Source: an uncultured Roseateles sp. (GTDB taxonomy: Bacteria > Pseudomonadota > Gammaproteobacteria > Burkholderiales > Burkholderiaceae). Taken from it: a DNA stretch of 64,000 bases. This document shows positions 27,167 to 37,361 of the stretch, one piece after another (position 1 is the stretch's first letter; each line of letters opens with the position of its first letter). The notes under the pieces are model-generated. The model did no database searches. It had not been told where the DNA came from and saw only the letters and a program-made list of their open reading frames with translations. The stretch is taken from contig CAMPJJ010000003.1 of the NCBI GenBank assembly GCA_946886855.1, positions 1-64,000 on the forward strand, written 5' to 3'. The position numbers were made by a program, and so were the translations under genes.

Positions 27167-27907
27167 TCAGGACTCCTGGACCGGGTCGATGAACACGCCG
27201 GTCTGTTCAAAGGTCCGGCCCCAGCGGGCGTGGGTCATGGTCAGGGTGAAACGGAAGCGGCCGGCGCCGAGGTCGCGGTGTTCGACACGGCATTGGCCGG
27301 GACTCAGGGCGTCGGGCAGCCGCAGCCGCATGGGGCCGACGCACCACAGGTAATGGCGGCTCTGGAATACCAGGGCGCCGTCGTCTTCGAAGACGTCCAA
27401 GGCCATGGCCAGGCCGCCGCGGGTGCGTTCAAGCACGCCGGGACCGGCGGGATGCGCGCGCTTGACGGACTGCACGAGTCGCCGGCCCAGTCGGCGGGAC
27501 CAGACAACGCCGCCGAGGCCATCGGGCAAGACGGTGACTTCGACCGGCAGGTCCCGGGCGCAATCGGGCGTCAGCGGTCCGCGCAACGGCCAGGCGAGCC
27601 AGGCGAGCATGCGGCCCAGCGGCGAGCAGCGCAGGTCCATCCGGCCGACGTAGTGGACCGGCTCGGCGTGCAGGCCGAAACGGCGCTGCACGGCGGCCGG
27701 CAGACGCGACCAGGCGTCTGCGCCCATCAGCGCCTGCAGGTCGAGCGGTGCGGACGCTGCGGACGATGCCCATGCCCGCTGCGGGTCGAGGTTGGGTGCC
27801 GATATGTGGGCGGTGCGTTGCTTCGACGGCAGGGACCGAAGGCGGGCACTGGCTCGGAAGGTGGCTTCCAGGAGGGCATGGAACAGGGCATGGAAGAGGG
27901 CGTTCAT
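27167..27907 (-). CDS. DUF4166 domain protein
   Basis: 246 aa. The recognisable part (about 60-246) has RFGLHAEPVHYVGRMD, WSRRLGRRLVQSVK and FRFTLTMTHARWGRTFEQTG, matching DUF4166, which is usually encoded or fused next to TIGR01777 epimerases. The N-terminal 55 residues (MNALFHALFHALLEATFRAS) are helical and may be a mitigating start artefact; a later start is possible. No function is known for the family. It is the first gene of the minus-strand set and is divergent from the sensor kinase at 28038. Confidence 0.75.
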   Translation of the reverse strand: MNALFHALFHALLEATFRASARLRSLPSKQRTAHISAPNLDPQRAWASSAASAPLDLQALMGADAWSRLPAAVQRRFGLHAEPVHYVGRMDLRCSPLGRMLAWLAWPLRGPLTPDCARDLPVEVTVLPDGLGGVVWSRRLGRRLVQSVKRAHPAGPGVLERTRGGLAMALDVFEDDGALVFQSRHYLWCVGPMRLRLPDALSPGQCRVEHRDLGAGRFRFTLTMTHARWGRTFEQTGVFIDPVQES

Positions 27908-27991
27908 GACCCCTCTATCGCGAGAATCGGGCCACGCGAGTTCGATACCTAAGTCGTTGATTCCATTGGCGGCGGTGCCAGGACTTGTCTT

Positions 27992-28036
27992 CGTCGTATA
28001 CAGTTGCCGCCCTGTCGACTGTCTACGACGTATACA
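27992..28036 (+). promoter_or_regulatory. Direct repeat CG(T/A)CGTATACA in divergent promoter region
   Basis: CGTCGTATACA (27992-28002) and CGACGTATACA (28026-28036) are separated by 34 bp centre to centre and share the palindromic core GTATAC. The second copy ends one base before the ATG at 28038, so a bound protein would cover the start region of the kinase gene. This could be an operator controlling both divergent transcripts; the protein that binds is unknown. Confidence 0.4.
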
Positions 28037-28037
28037 C

Positions 28038-29908
28038 ATGCTGCTGCGGGTGACGATGGGCCTGGCGCTGGCCGAAACGCTGCTGCTGGCGGGCGTGCTG
28101 ATGGCCTGGGCCGACCGGGTGGCCGGCGGTCGGCTGCTGGCGGCCTTCCTCGTCGCGATCGCGGTCTGGATCTCGGGCAACGAGTTGCCGAACTGGTTCG
28201 GGCCGGGGGTCGAGACGCTGGCGCTCCATGTGCTGGCGACGGCGCCGCTGGCCTCGGCGGTGTTCTTCCATTTCTGCGTGGTGTTCTGCCGCGCGCCGCT
28301 GCGCCGCGGCTGGATCGCCGCGGCCTACGCGGTCGGCGGCGTCGCGGTGGCGGTGTCGCAGATCCTGGTGCCGGCGCATTTCGTCGATCACCCGGACGTG
28401 GGCCGGCTCGCCCTCGCGGAACCGGCGGCCGTGATCACCAGCCTGTCCTGGGTGGTCCTCGGTCTGGGTGGCGTCGGCGTGCTGCTGCACGCGCTAATGC
28501 GCCCGCCGGTCGACGGCCAGGGCCCGGCGCGGGGTCAGGTCGCGGCGGTCACCGCCTCGTGCCTGTGGGGCCTGGCCTGCCTGGGCGGCTACGGCATCGC
28601 GCTCACGGGCTGGCCGGTCTACCCGTTCCCGCTGCTGGCCTTCCCGCTGTATCCGCTGATACTCGTCTACGGGATCCTGCGCTATGGCGTTTTCGTCGCG
28701 AATGCCTGGGCCGGCAAGGCGCTGGTGTGGACCCTGCTGCTGGCGTCGGGCATCGCGATCGTGGCGCTGATGCCGCTGGTGCTGCCGTTCGAGTCGCGCT
28801 GGCTCAGTGGCCTGGCGGTCGCCGCCGGCTGCCTGGCCCTGAACGGACCGGTGCGGCGCTTCGTCCAGCGCCTGATCTATCCCGGCGGCGAGGTCAGCGC
28901 CCAGGACCTCGGACGCTGGCGCGAAACGCTGCAGGCGGCCGACAGCCTCGAGCGTCTGGGCGTCGAAGCGTCCGCGCTGCTCAGCCGACGGCTGGGCACG
29001 TCGGTGACGGTGTCCGTGGAGGAGGGCGCCGAACGGGGCGCCGAACGGACGCCCGACGGCGCCGCCGATCGCGCACGGCCGTCGAGCGTCCCGCCCGCAC
29101 TGACGATGCGCCGCGACGGCGTGAGCTGGACGCCGCGCTGGACCGGCTGGGAGGCGGCGCCGCCGGGACAGCGCCACGTCGCGGAGCTGTTCGCCACCGT
29201 GCTGGCCGACGCGGCCCTGCGCGTCGAGCAGGCCCAGCAGGCCGCGGCCCGCGAGCGCGACCGGCAGATCCAGGCACGCCTGGCCGAACTGGGCGCTCTG
29301 GCCGCGACCGTGGCGCACGACATCCGCAATCCGCTCAACATCATCGGCATGGCCGTGGCGATGGCGCCGACGGAGACGCGGCAGGAGGTCGGCGCGCAGG
29401 TGGCACGCATCGCGCATCTGACCAGCGACCTGCTGGACTACGCCAAGCCGTGGAAGCTGCAGCGCGAACGCTTCGAGCTGCGCTCGCTCGTCGAGTCCCT
29501 GATCCGGCGCCAGCCCGGCGCGCGCCTGTCGACGGCGTGGCCGGCCGAGCTGTGGGTGGAGACGCTCGATCCGAGGCGTCTCGAGCAGGCGCTGGTCAAC
29601 CTGATCGAGAACGCGCGTGGCGCGTCGGCGGCGGGCTGCGAGATCGGCGTCGATGTCGCCGACGGAGCGGTTGGCGGGTCGGTCCCCGGGCCCGAGGGCG
29701 CGATGCTGCGGCTGCATGTCTGCGACGACGGCGCGGGCGTGCCGGAGGAACTCCGCGAGCGCCTCTTCGAGCCTTTCGCCTCGCGCAGCCCCGGCGGCAC
29801 AGGCCTGGGGCTGGCGATCGTCGCGCGCATCGCGCAAGCCCACGGCGGGCGCGCGTTGCTCAGCGCCCGGCCTCCCTGGACGACCTGTTTCACGCTGGAG
29901 TTGCCGCG

Positions 29909-29912
<4 letters not shown>
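28038..29912 (+). CDS. Membrane sensor histidine kinase
   Basis: 624 aa. Residues 1-290 contain eight or so membrane helices (for example LLAAFLVAIAVWISG, PLASAVFFHFCVVFC), giving an intramembrane-type sensor. A short GAF-like or linker region follows, then HisKA with the H-box TVAHDIRNPLNIIG (phosphoacceptor His near residue 430) and a HATPase domain with LVNLIENARG, DDGAGVPEE and GGTGLGLAIV. The next gene, a sigma-54-dependent response regulator, starts within its stop codon (ATGA overlap), so they form a cognate pair. The start is uncertain: ATG 28038 has no clear ribosome site and ATG 28056 is an alternative. Confidence 0.85.
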
Positions 29913-31291
<1,379 letters not shown>

Positions 31292-31293
31292 CG

Positions 31294-31315
31294 GGACGGG
31301 CTGTTCAGCCCGTCC
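31294..31315. terminator. Bidirectional hairpin between convergent genes
   Basis: GGACGGGCTG-TT-CAGCCCGTCC is a perfect 10-bp inverted repeat starting 2 bp after the response regulator stop and ending 15 bp before the SDR stop on the other strand. There is no T-run. It probably blocks read-through in both directions. Confidence 0.5.
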
Positions 31316-31330
31316 GTGCGAGGCCCGGAT

Positions 31331-32107
31331 TCAGGCCGCGAAGCCGCCGTCGATCAGCAGGTCGGCGCCGGTGACGAAGCCCGCTTCCGGACTCGCGAGG
31401 TAGGCCACCATGGCCGCGATCTCTTCGGCCTTGCCGTGGCGCGGCAGGGCCATCAGGCCGTGCAGGCCGGCGGCGAACTCGGTGTCGGCCGGGTTCATGT
31501 CGGTGTCGACCGGGCCGGGCGCCACGTTGTTGACGGTGATGCCCCGCGGTCCGAGGTCGCGCGCCAGCCCCTTCACCAGGCCGATCAGGGCGGACTTGCT
31601 CATCGCGTAGACCGCGCCGCCGGCGAAGGGCATGCGCTGGGCGTTGGTGCTGCCGATGTTGATGATGCGGCCGCCCTCGCGCATGTGCCTGGCCGCGGCC
31701 TGCGACGCGACGAAGACCGAGCGCACGTTGACGGCCACGGTGCGGTCGAAGTCTTCCAGCGTGAACTGGTCCAGCGGCGCCACGGCGAGCACACCGGCGC
31801 TGTTGACCAGGATGTCCAACCGGCCGAAGCGATCGGCCACGCCGTCGATGGCGCGGGTGAGGGCGGCCGCGTCCGTGGCGTCCGCCTTGACGGCGATGGC
31901 CTGCCCGCCGGCTGCCTTGATTTCCTCGACCAGCGCTTCGGCGGCGATCGCCGACGAGGCATAGCCGATCGCGACGGTTGCGCCGTCGCGGGCCAGGCGG
32001 CGGGCGGAGGCGGCGCCGATGCCGCGCGAACCGCCGTGGATGAAGGCGACCTTGCCGGTCAGGACGGCGTTGGCAGTGGCGGCGGCGGTGTTGGTGGTGG
32101 TGCTCAT
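31331..32107 (-). CDS. SDR family oxidoreductase
   Basis: 258 aa classical short-chain dehydrogenase. It has the cofactor motif HGGSRGIG, the NSAG motif, the active-site Ser in NIGSTNAQ, and YAMSK giving the YxxxK pair, followed by PGPVDTDMNP. The C-terminus GFVTGADLLIDGGFAA is standard. The cofactor motif with basic residues (SRG, and later YASS) suggests NADP(H) use. The substrate is unknown. It is divergent from the LysR-type regulator, an arrangement in which the regulator usually controls the SDR. ATG 32107 (MSTTTNTAA) is preferred over the long open extension upstream. Confidence 0.9.
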   Translation of the reverse strand: MSTTTNTAAATANAVLTGKVAFIHGGSRGIGAASARRLARDGATVAIGYASSAIAAEALVEEIKAAGGQAIAVKADATDAAALTRAIDGVADRFGRLDILVNSAGVLAVAPLDQFTLEDFDRTVAVNVRSVFVASQAAARHMREGGRIINIGSTNAQRMPFAGGAVYAMSKSALIGLVKGLARDLGPRGITVNNVAPGPVDTDMNPADTEFAAGLHGLMALPRHGKAEEIAAMVAYLASPEAGFVTGADLLIDGGFAA

Positions 32108-32221
32108 GACGTTTCCTTTCGAGGAGGGGTGGTTGATGGGATGAACTATGGTCGTCGGCACCTGATTGCGGTAGTTGGAAAGCGACGTTTTCAGTTTCAA
32201 CCGTTGGTATAAGCTGCCGCC
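32108..32221. promoter_or_regulatory. Divergent SDR-lysR promoter region
   Basis: The 114-bp spacer contains GTTGGAAA...TTTCAAC (about 32176-32202), an imperfect inverted repeat of the size expected for a LysR-type recognition site. GGAAAC just upstream of 32107 (reading minus) is the SDR ribosome site. GGTATAAG at about 32206 could be a -10 for lysR. Confidence 0.35.
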
Positions 32222-33151
32222 ATGTCGACCGAACTGAGCAGCACCCTCGACGCCTTCATCGCCACCGCCGACGAAGGCAGCTTTTCCGCGGCGGCGCGGC
32301 GGCTGGGCCTGACGCCGGCGGCGGTCAGCAAAAGCGTCGCGCAGTTCGAGGCGAAGCTGGGTGTGCGCCTGTTCCAGCGCAGCACGCGCCACCTGGCGCT
32401 GACGACCGACGGCGAACGCCTGTACGCCCAGGTGCGACGGCCGTGGAGCGAGATCGGCGACGCGTTGACGGACTTGAGGCAGGGTGCGGGCAAGCCGGCG
32501 GGGACCTTGAAGGTCGCGTTGGCCCACACGGTGGGCCGCGAATATTTCGTGCCGATGATGGAAGCCTTCGTGCGGCGTTATCCGGACGTCGTGCCGGATC
32601 TGCATTTCGACAACCGCCAGGTCGACCTGGTGGCCGAGGGGTTCGACGTCGCCATCGGGGGCGGCATCGAATTGACGGACGCGCTCATCGCGCGCGAGCT
32701 GGCGCGGCTGCGGATCGTGCTCGCGGCGTCGCCGACGTATCTGGCGGCCAACCCGGTGCCGAAGCAGCCGGGCGATCTGGCGCGTCATCGCGGGCTGCTG
32801 CGGCGCTCGCTGGGGTCAGGTCGGCTGGTGCCGTGGACCTTGAAGAACAACGCCGGCCAGGAGGAAGTCGCCAGCGTGCGGCCGGTGATGGTGCTGGACG
32901 ATCCGGAGGCGATGGCCCGCGCGGCGGCCAGCGGCATGGGCATCGCGATGCTGCCGATGCCGCATGCCTGGCCGTTCCTGGAGCGCGGCGAGCTGGTGCG
33001 CGTGCTGCCGGCCTGGTACGCCGAGGCGCTGCCGCTGGCGATCTACTACACGAGCCTCCGGCTGGTGCCGGCCAAGGTGCGGGTGTTCGTCGATCACGTG
33101 ATCGAGCAGTTCAAGGCGCAGGGGTATGCGGCGCGGTTCAAGCAGGGATGA
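32222..33151 (+). CDS. LysR-family transcriptional regulator
   Basis: 309 aa. The N-terminal winged helix (residues 1-65: FIATADEGSFSAAARRLGLT, then AVSKSVAQFEAKLGVRLFQR) is followed by the LysR substrate-binding domain (about 90-300). It belongs to the large CrgA/DsdC-like group common next to SDR genes. It is transcribed away from the SDR at 31331-32107 and probably regulates it. The effector is unknown. Confidence 0.92.
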   Translation: MSTELSSTLDAFIATADEGSFSAAARRLGLTPAAVSKSVAQFEAKLGVRLFQRSTRHLALTTDGERLYAQVRRPWSEIGDALTDLRQGAGKPAGTLKVALAHTVGREYFVPMMEAFVRRYPDVVPDLHFDNRQVDLVAEGFDVAIGGGIELTDALIARELARLRIVLAASPTYLAANPVPKQPGDLARHRGLLRRSLGSGRLVPWTLKNNAGQEEVASVRPVMVLDDPEAMARAAASGMGIAMLPMPHAWPFLERGELVRVLPAWYAEALPLAIYYTSLRLVPAKVRVFVDHVIEQFKAQGYAARFKQG

Positions 33152-33181
33152 AGGCGCTCGAGCGCGTGCGAAGCAGGGCGC

Positions 33182-34096
33182 TCAGGTCGAGCGCCGCAGG
33201 AAGCGCTCGATCCCGCTGGCGATCAGCTGCGGCTGTTCATGGACGATCCAGTGCGTGGCGCCGGGCACCTTGAGGACCTCCATCCGCGGGACGTAGTCCT
33301 CAAGACCGTCGAGCAGCCCCGGCAGCAGCGCCGTGTCGTCGAGTGCCCAGAACACCAGCGTCGGCATGGTCACCATGAGCCGCTCGCGCGGCAGCACCGG
33401 GATGCCATCGATGCGCTGGCCGGGCATCGGCGGCTTCATCGGCGTCACGCGATAGAGGTTGCAGGCGCCGGTGAGTCCGGCACGCCAGACCTCGCGGTAC
33501 TTCTGCTTGAGCGCGTCGGTGAGCCATCCGAAGCCGTCGGCGCCGGCCTTCATCTGGGTGAAGAAGGTCCACAGGCGCTGGAAGTCGTTCTCCGCAAGCA
33601 GCGCCTCGGCATCAGGCCGGGCGAGGAAGTTCATGTACGCGCTGGCCTCGCGCTGCGCCTCGTTGTTGCGCAGCTCGCGGGACAAGGTGCCTGCGTGCGG
33701 CGAGTTGATGATCACCAGCTGGCCGATCTGGTCCGGGAACGCGTTGGCGTAGCCCCAGGCGAAGGCGCCGCCCCAGTCGTGCGCCACCAGCGCGGCCATG
33801 GTGCCGTCTTCGCGTTCGCTCGCGACGAGCTGCTGGATGTCCTGCACCATCAGCTGCGCCTTGTAGGCGGCGACCTCGGTGGGTGCGCTGGAACGTTCGA
33901 AGCCGCGCAGGTTCGGCGCGACGCAGCGGTACCCGCCGTGCGCCGGATCGGCGAAGAACGCCAGCAGGTCGTCCCAGATGAAAGCCGCCTCAGGGAATCC
34001 GTGGAGGAACACCATCAGCGGCCGACCAGGCTCGCCGGCGGCGCGGCAGCTCAAGGTGATCCCGTTGGGGAGGCGGCGTTGGAAGGTCTCGATCAT
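33182..34096 (-). CDS. Alpha/beta hydrolase of the epoxide hydrolase/haloalkane dehalogenase type
   Basis: 304 aa. HGFPEAAFIWDD is the oxyanion motif. The nucleophile elbow is AHDWGG, with Asp instead of Ser, which defines the epoxide hydrolase or dehalogenase branch. The catalytic His lies in GATHWIVHEQP. Both activities proceed through an aspartyl ester intermediate; FGW and GFERSS features lean toward soluble epoxide hydrolase, but this cannot be settled by eye. It stands alone between the LysR gene and the haloperoxidase gene. Confidence 0.85.
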   Translation of the reverse strand: MIETFQRRLPNGITLSCRAAGEPGRPLMVFLHGFPEAAFIWDDLLAFFADPAHGGYRCVAPNLRGFERSSAPTEVAAYKAQLMVQDIQQLVASEREDGTMAALVAHDWGGAFAWGYANAFPDQIGQLVIINSPHAGTLSRELRNNEAQREASAYMNFLARPDAEALLAENDFQRLWTFFTQMKAGADGFGWLTDALKQKYREVWRAGLTGACNLYRVTPMKPPMPGQRIDGIPVLPRERLMVTMPTLVFWALDDTALLPGLLDGLEDYVPRMEVLKVPGATHWIVHEQPQLIASGIERFLRRST

Positions 34097-34357
34097 TGGG
34101 ACGGGTCTCCGAATCGTGTTCCGCCGCGGAAGCTACCTCATGGCGCTCTGATCTGCTGCTGCGTCGGCGACGCACCCGGCGCCCGATGGACGCTGTGGAA
34201 AGGGGTCGATGCGCGCAGCAGATGCAGCGGGTCGATGCATCCATAAGATTGACAATGTGCATTATGTGATGTTACCAAGACACGCTTGGTCGGGTGTCCG
34301 GCGTGTGGCCGCTTTCTCGTACAGGTGGGTATGACGCAGCCACGAGGAGCCCTCGCC

Positions 34358-35626
34358 ATGACCACCTGCCCGTCCGTCTCCGGAGTTCACGCGATGTCGA
34401 CGCATCTCGGGGGCTGGCTGCGAGCCGCCGGATGGCTGATCCTGACGTCGACGGGACTGGCGACCAGGGCGCAAGCGGACGTCATCGACGACTGGCATGA
34501 CCGCGCCTTGGTCGCGGTGTACGCGGCTCATCAGTCGCCGGTGGCGCAAGGGCGCACCGTCACCCTGGTCGACTTGGCCATGTTCCAGGCCTTGAACGCC
34601 GTCACGCCACGCTACCAGCCCTACCTGACCCGATTGCCCGCATCGCCTCGGGCGTCAGCGCTGGTGGCGGCGGCCAAGGCGGCGCACGATGTCCTGGCCA
34701 GCCTGTGCCCGACCCAAACCGCGGTGCTCGCGCCGGCCCTGCAGGCGGCGCTCGCCGCCGAGCAGGACAACGACGCGCGGCGCGACGGCGACGCGCTGGG
34801 TGCCCGGGCGGCCGCCGCTCTGCTGGCCGATCGCCGCAACGACGGCAGCGACCGGCCGGACAACTACCGTCCTGCCACGACACCCGGCACCTACGTCCCG
34901 ACCGTCCTGCCCGCCGCCTCCCAGTGGGGAGGCGTGAGACCGTTCGCGCTGGTCGAGGGATCCCAGTTCCGCCCCGGCCCACCGTATGCGCTGAGCAGCG
35001 AGGACTGGGCGCGCGACTACAACGAAGTGCTTCGCCTTGGCGCGAAGAGCAACTCCGAGCGCAGCGCTGATCAGACCCAGATCGCCAGATTCTGGGAGAT
35101 CGTCGGGCCGGCCACCTACAGCCCGCTCGCCCAGCAGGTGGCCCGCAGCAGGCACCTCGACCTGCTCGGCCACGCGCGTCTGCTCGCGCTGGTGTCGATG
35201 GCCACCTCCGACACGTCGATCGCGGTCTTCGATGCCAAGTACGCCTACGGGTTCTGGCGCCCGATCACGGCCATCCGCAACGGCGACCGGGACGGCAACG
35301 ACGCGACGCCGCGAGATCCGGCGTGGGAGCCGTTCCTCCCGACACCGATGCACCCCGAATACCCGTGCGCCCACTGCGCCATCCAGGGCAGCGCAGCCCG
35401 GGTGCTGGAGCTGACCGGGGGTGACGAGGTGGCGACGGTGACCTTGACGAGCGACACGGCACCGGGTGCGATGCGCCGCTACAGCCGGTTGACGGATTAC
35501 GTCGCCGAGGTCGTCAACGCCCGCATCTACGGCGGCATGCACTACCGCCGTTCAGGCGAGGTAGGCGTGGAGTTGGGGAGGCGCGTTGCCGAGGAAGTGA
35601 TGAAGGGTCAGCTGTTACCGCTCTGA
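34358..35626 (+). CDS. Exported vanadium-dependent haloperoxidase-like / PAP2-type phosphatase
   Basis: 422 aa from ATG 34358, which has a good ribosome site (CGAGGAGCC). The N-terminal signal peptide ends at ATRAQA. The vanadate/phosphate-binding motifs are present in order: K-x-FWRPITAIR (YAYGFWRPITAIRNGD), PEYPCAHCAIQGSAA with the acid-base His, and NARIYGGMHYRRSGEVG with the metal-liganding His. This is the VCPO-like branch found in many soil bacteria, often annotated as phosphatase PAP2 or haloperoxidase. Halide specificity cannot be inferred. A later start at 34394 would also leave the signal peptide intact. Confidence 0.85.
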   Translation: MTTCPSVSGVHAMSTHLGGWLRAAGWLILTSTGLATRAQADVIDDWHDRALVAVYAAHQSPVAQGRTVTLVDLAMFQALNAVTPRYQPYLTRLPASPRASALVAAAKAAHDVLASLCPTQTAVLAPALQAALAAEQDNDARRDGDALGARAAAALLADRRNDGSDRPDNYRPATTPGTYVPTVLPAASQWGGVRPFALVEGSQFRPGPPYALSSEDWARDYNEVLRLGAKSNSERSADQTQIARFWEIVGPATYSPLAQQVARSRHLDLLGHARLLALVSMATSDTSIAVFDAKYAYGFWRPITAIRNGDRDGNDATPRDPAWEPFLPTPMHPEYPCAHCAIQGSAARVLELTGGDEVATVTLTSDTAPGAMRRYSRLTDYVAEVVNARIYGGMHYRRSGEVGVELGRRVAEEVMKGQLLPL

Positions 35627-35657
35627 ATCCCGATTCACGTCGCTGTACCGAAGCCCC

Positions 35658-36458
35658 CTATCGCTCCACCGCATTCACGATCCGTGCAATGTCTCCCCGG
35701 TGGGCCTCAATGGCGGCGTCGATGCTGGGCATGTAGGCCGCCAGCGGACTGTCCTTGGCCACGGCGAAATGCACGTCCTGCTGGATCAGGGGCACCTTGG
35801 ACGTCTGCAGCGCCTGGAGATCGGCGCCCGCCGACCGCAGCCGTGCGAGCAGGCTTTCCAAGGACGCACTGCGGCTGGTCACCAGCAGCGCGTCGCAGCG
35901 CCCGGCCTCCAGTGTCCGCACCCGCTGCTTCAGATCACCGACGATTTGCCGGGCGTCGAGCCCATAGGTCGCCGGATCGGCCAGTGCCGACCCGTACTCC
36001 GCCGTCCGCGACACGCACACCACGCGGCCGCGCAAGTCTTCCACCCGATCGGCATGAAGCCCGCGATCGCGCCGGCTCACCGCCCACACTGCGCCCCGAA
36101 ACAGCGGGCGGGAGAAGCGCATGGCCTCGCTGCGGTCCTCGGTGGGGCTGACGCCGAATCCGATCGCGTCGCCCTGCTCCACCATGCGCAGCAGGCGCGC
36201 AAAAGGGACGGCGTTGCGCTGCCAGCGCAGGTTCGCCCCCTGCTCGATGAGCGCCATCACGGGCGCCAGAGAGGCCGCATCGACCGCCTCGGACACGGCC
36301 AGCGGCACGACGACAGGCAGGGACACGACTGGTGAGGGCGCCGCCCGCGCGGAGCGCGCCATCGCCAAGGTGCTTGCCAGCGATGCGACGCAAAAGCCGC
36401 GTCGCCCGATCCCGAAGTTGTGCGTCAAACCGTGACGCTCGTCTGCCGTCGCATCCAT
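35658..36458 (-). CDS. Periplasmic solute-binding protein, family 3-like
   Basis: 266 aa. The N-terminus carries a twin-arginine-like motif (GRRGFCVASLA) before a hydrophobic stretch ending in ARSARAAP, so export by Tat or Sec is likely. The rest resembles the amino-acid-type solute-binding fold (FARLLRMVEQGDAIGFGVSPTEDRSEAMRFSRP and GRVVCVSRTAEYGSAL) seen in family 3 and in stand-alone sensors. No ABC permease or ATPase is adjacent, so it may be an orphan binding protein or a secreted sensor. The ligand is unknown. Confidence 0.65.
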   Translation of the reverse strand: MDATADERHGLTHNFGIGRRGFCVASLASTLAMARSARAAPSPVVSLPVVVPLAVSEAVDAASLAPVMALIEQGANLRWQRNAVPFARLLRMVEQGDAIGFGVSPTEDRSEAMRFSRPLFRGAVWAVSRRDRGLHADRVEDLRGRVVCVSRTAEYGSALADPATYGLDARQIVGDLKQRVRTLEAGRCDALLVTSRSASLESLLARLRSAGADLQALQTSKVPLIQQDVHFAVAKDSPLAAYMPSIDAAIEAHRGDIARIVNAVER

Positions 36459-36571
36459 CGATCACTGAACCTCGAGAAGCTGCCGTCCCAGCCGCATTCT
36501 CCGATGTCCTGTAGTCGAACCGCAGACGCAGTCGCTCGCCCACCACAGGTCTGAGGTCCATCACACGCGCG

Positions 36572-37303
36572 TCATTTCACCAACGGCCGCACCGTCGTGA
36601 ACCCACCGTCCACCGCGATGATCTGACCGGTGAGCCGCGCGGCGCCGCCGCTGAGCAGCCAACCCAGCACCTCCGCCACCTGGTCGGCCGATTGCACGCC
36701 CCCGAGCGGATACTGCCGCCCTGCCCCTTCGCGCACCGCCGGCAGGTTCAGCAGACCGGCGGTCATCGGCGTCTCCGTCATGCCCGGCGCCACCGCGTTG
36801 ACGCGCACACCCTGGCCGGCATAGGTCGCCGCGGCACTGCGCACCAAGGCCTCCACGCCGCCCTTGGCGGCGGCGATCGCCTCATGGTTGGCCACACCGA
36901 TGCGCGCCACCACGGAGCTCGCGAAGACCGCCGATCCCGCCGCGCCTTTCAGCGCGGCGTGCCAGGCCTGGAGCATGTAGAACGCGCTGTCCAGATTGAC
37001 CCGGAGCAGCTCGCGATAGACCTCCGGCCGCGTGCGGTGCAAGGGCGCGATCAAGGTGCTGCCCACACAGTGCGCCAGTTGCGTCGGCGCAGTCCCGAGC
37101 TCGCTCACGCAGACCGCCAACGCCTGCGCGGCCCCCTCGGGGGTGGTCGTGTCCGCGACGATGCGAAGCGCGGCGTCCACGTCGGCCAGGCGATCGGCAT
37201 CGCGGCCCACCGCCGCCACTCGCACGCCCTTGGCGCTCAGCCGTCGCGCCAGCGCTCGGCCAATTCCGCCGGAGGCACCGGTGATCAGGGCGATTGAAGT
37301 CAT
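36572..37303 (-). CDS. SDR-fold protein lacking the catalytic tyrosine
   Basis: 243 aa. The cofactor motif TGASGGIG and the active-site Ser (VFASSVVARIG) are present, but where YxxxK is expected the sequence is IAAAKGG (NHEAIAAAKGGVEALV), so the Tyr is replaced by Ile. The C-terminus (LTGQIIAVDGGFTT) is typical of SDRs. It is the last gene of the putative light-response operon, 58 bp after the photolyase-like gene. Either it uses another residue or it is a binding protein. The same NHEAIAAAK pattern is, from memory, recurrent in SDRs next to photolyase genes. Confidence 0.8.
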   Translation of the reverse strand: MTSIALITGASGGIGRALARRLSAKGVRVAAVGRDADRLADVDAALRIVADTTTPEGAAQALAVCVSELGTAPTQLAHCVGSTLIAPLHRTRPEVYRELLRVNLDSAFYMLQAWHAALKGAAGSAVFASSVVARIGVANHEAIAAAKGGVEALVRSAAATYAGQGVRVNAVAPGMTETPMTAGLLNLPAVREGAGRQYPLGGVQSADQVAEVLGWLLSGGAARLTGQIIAVDGGFTTVRPLVK

Positions 37304-37361
37304 CTTGTCGGATCCAGACAGTCGTTGAGTGAAAGGGCAGCGGCGACGCCTCGGGGAAGGC

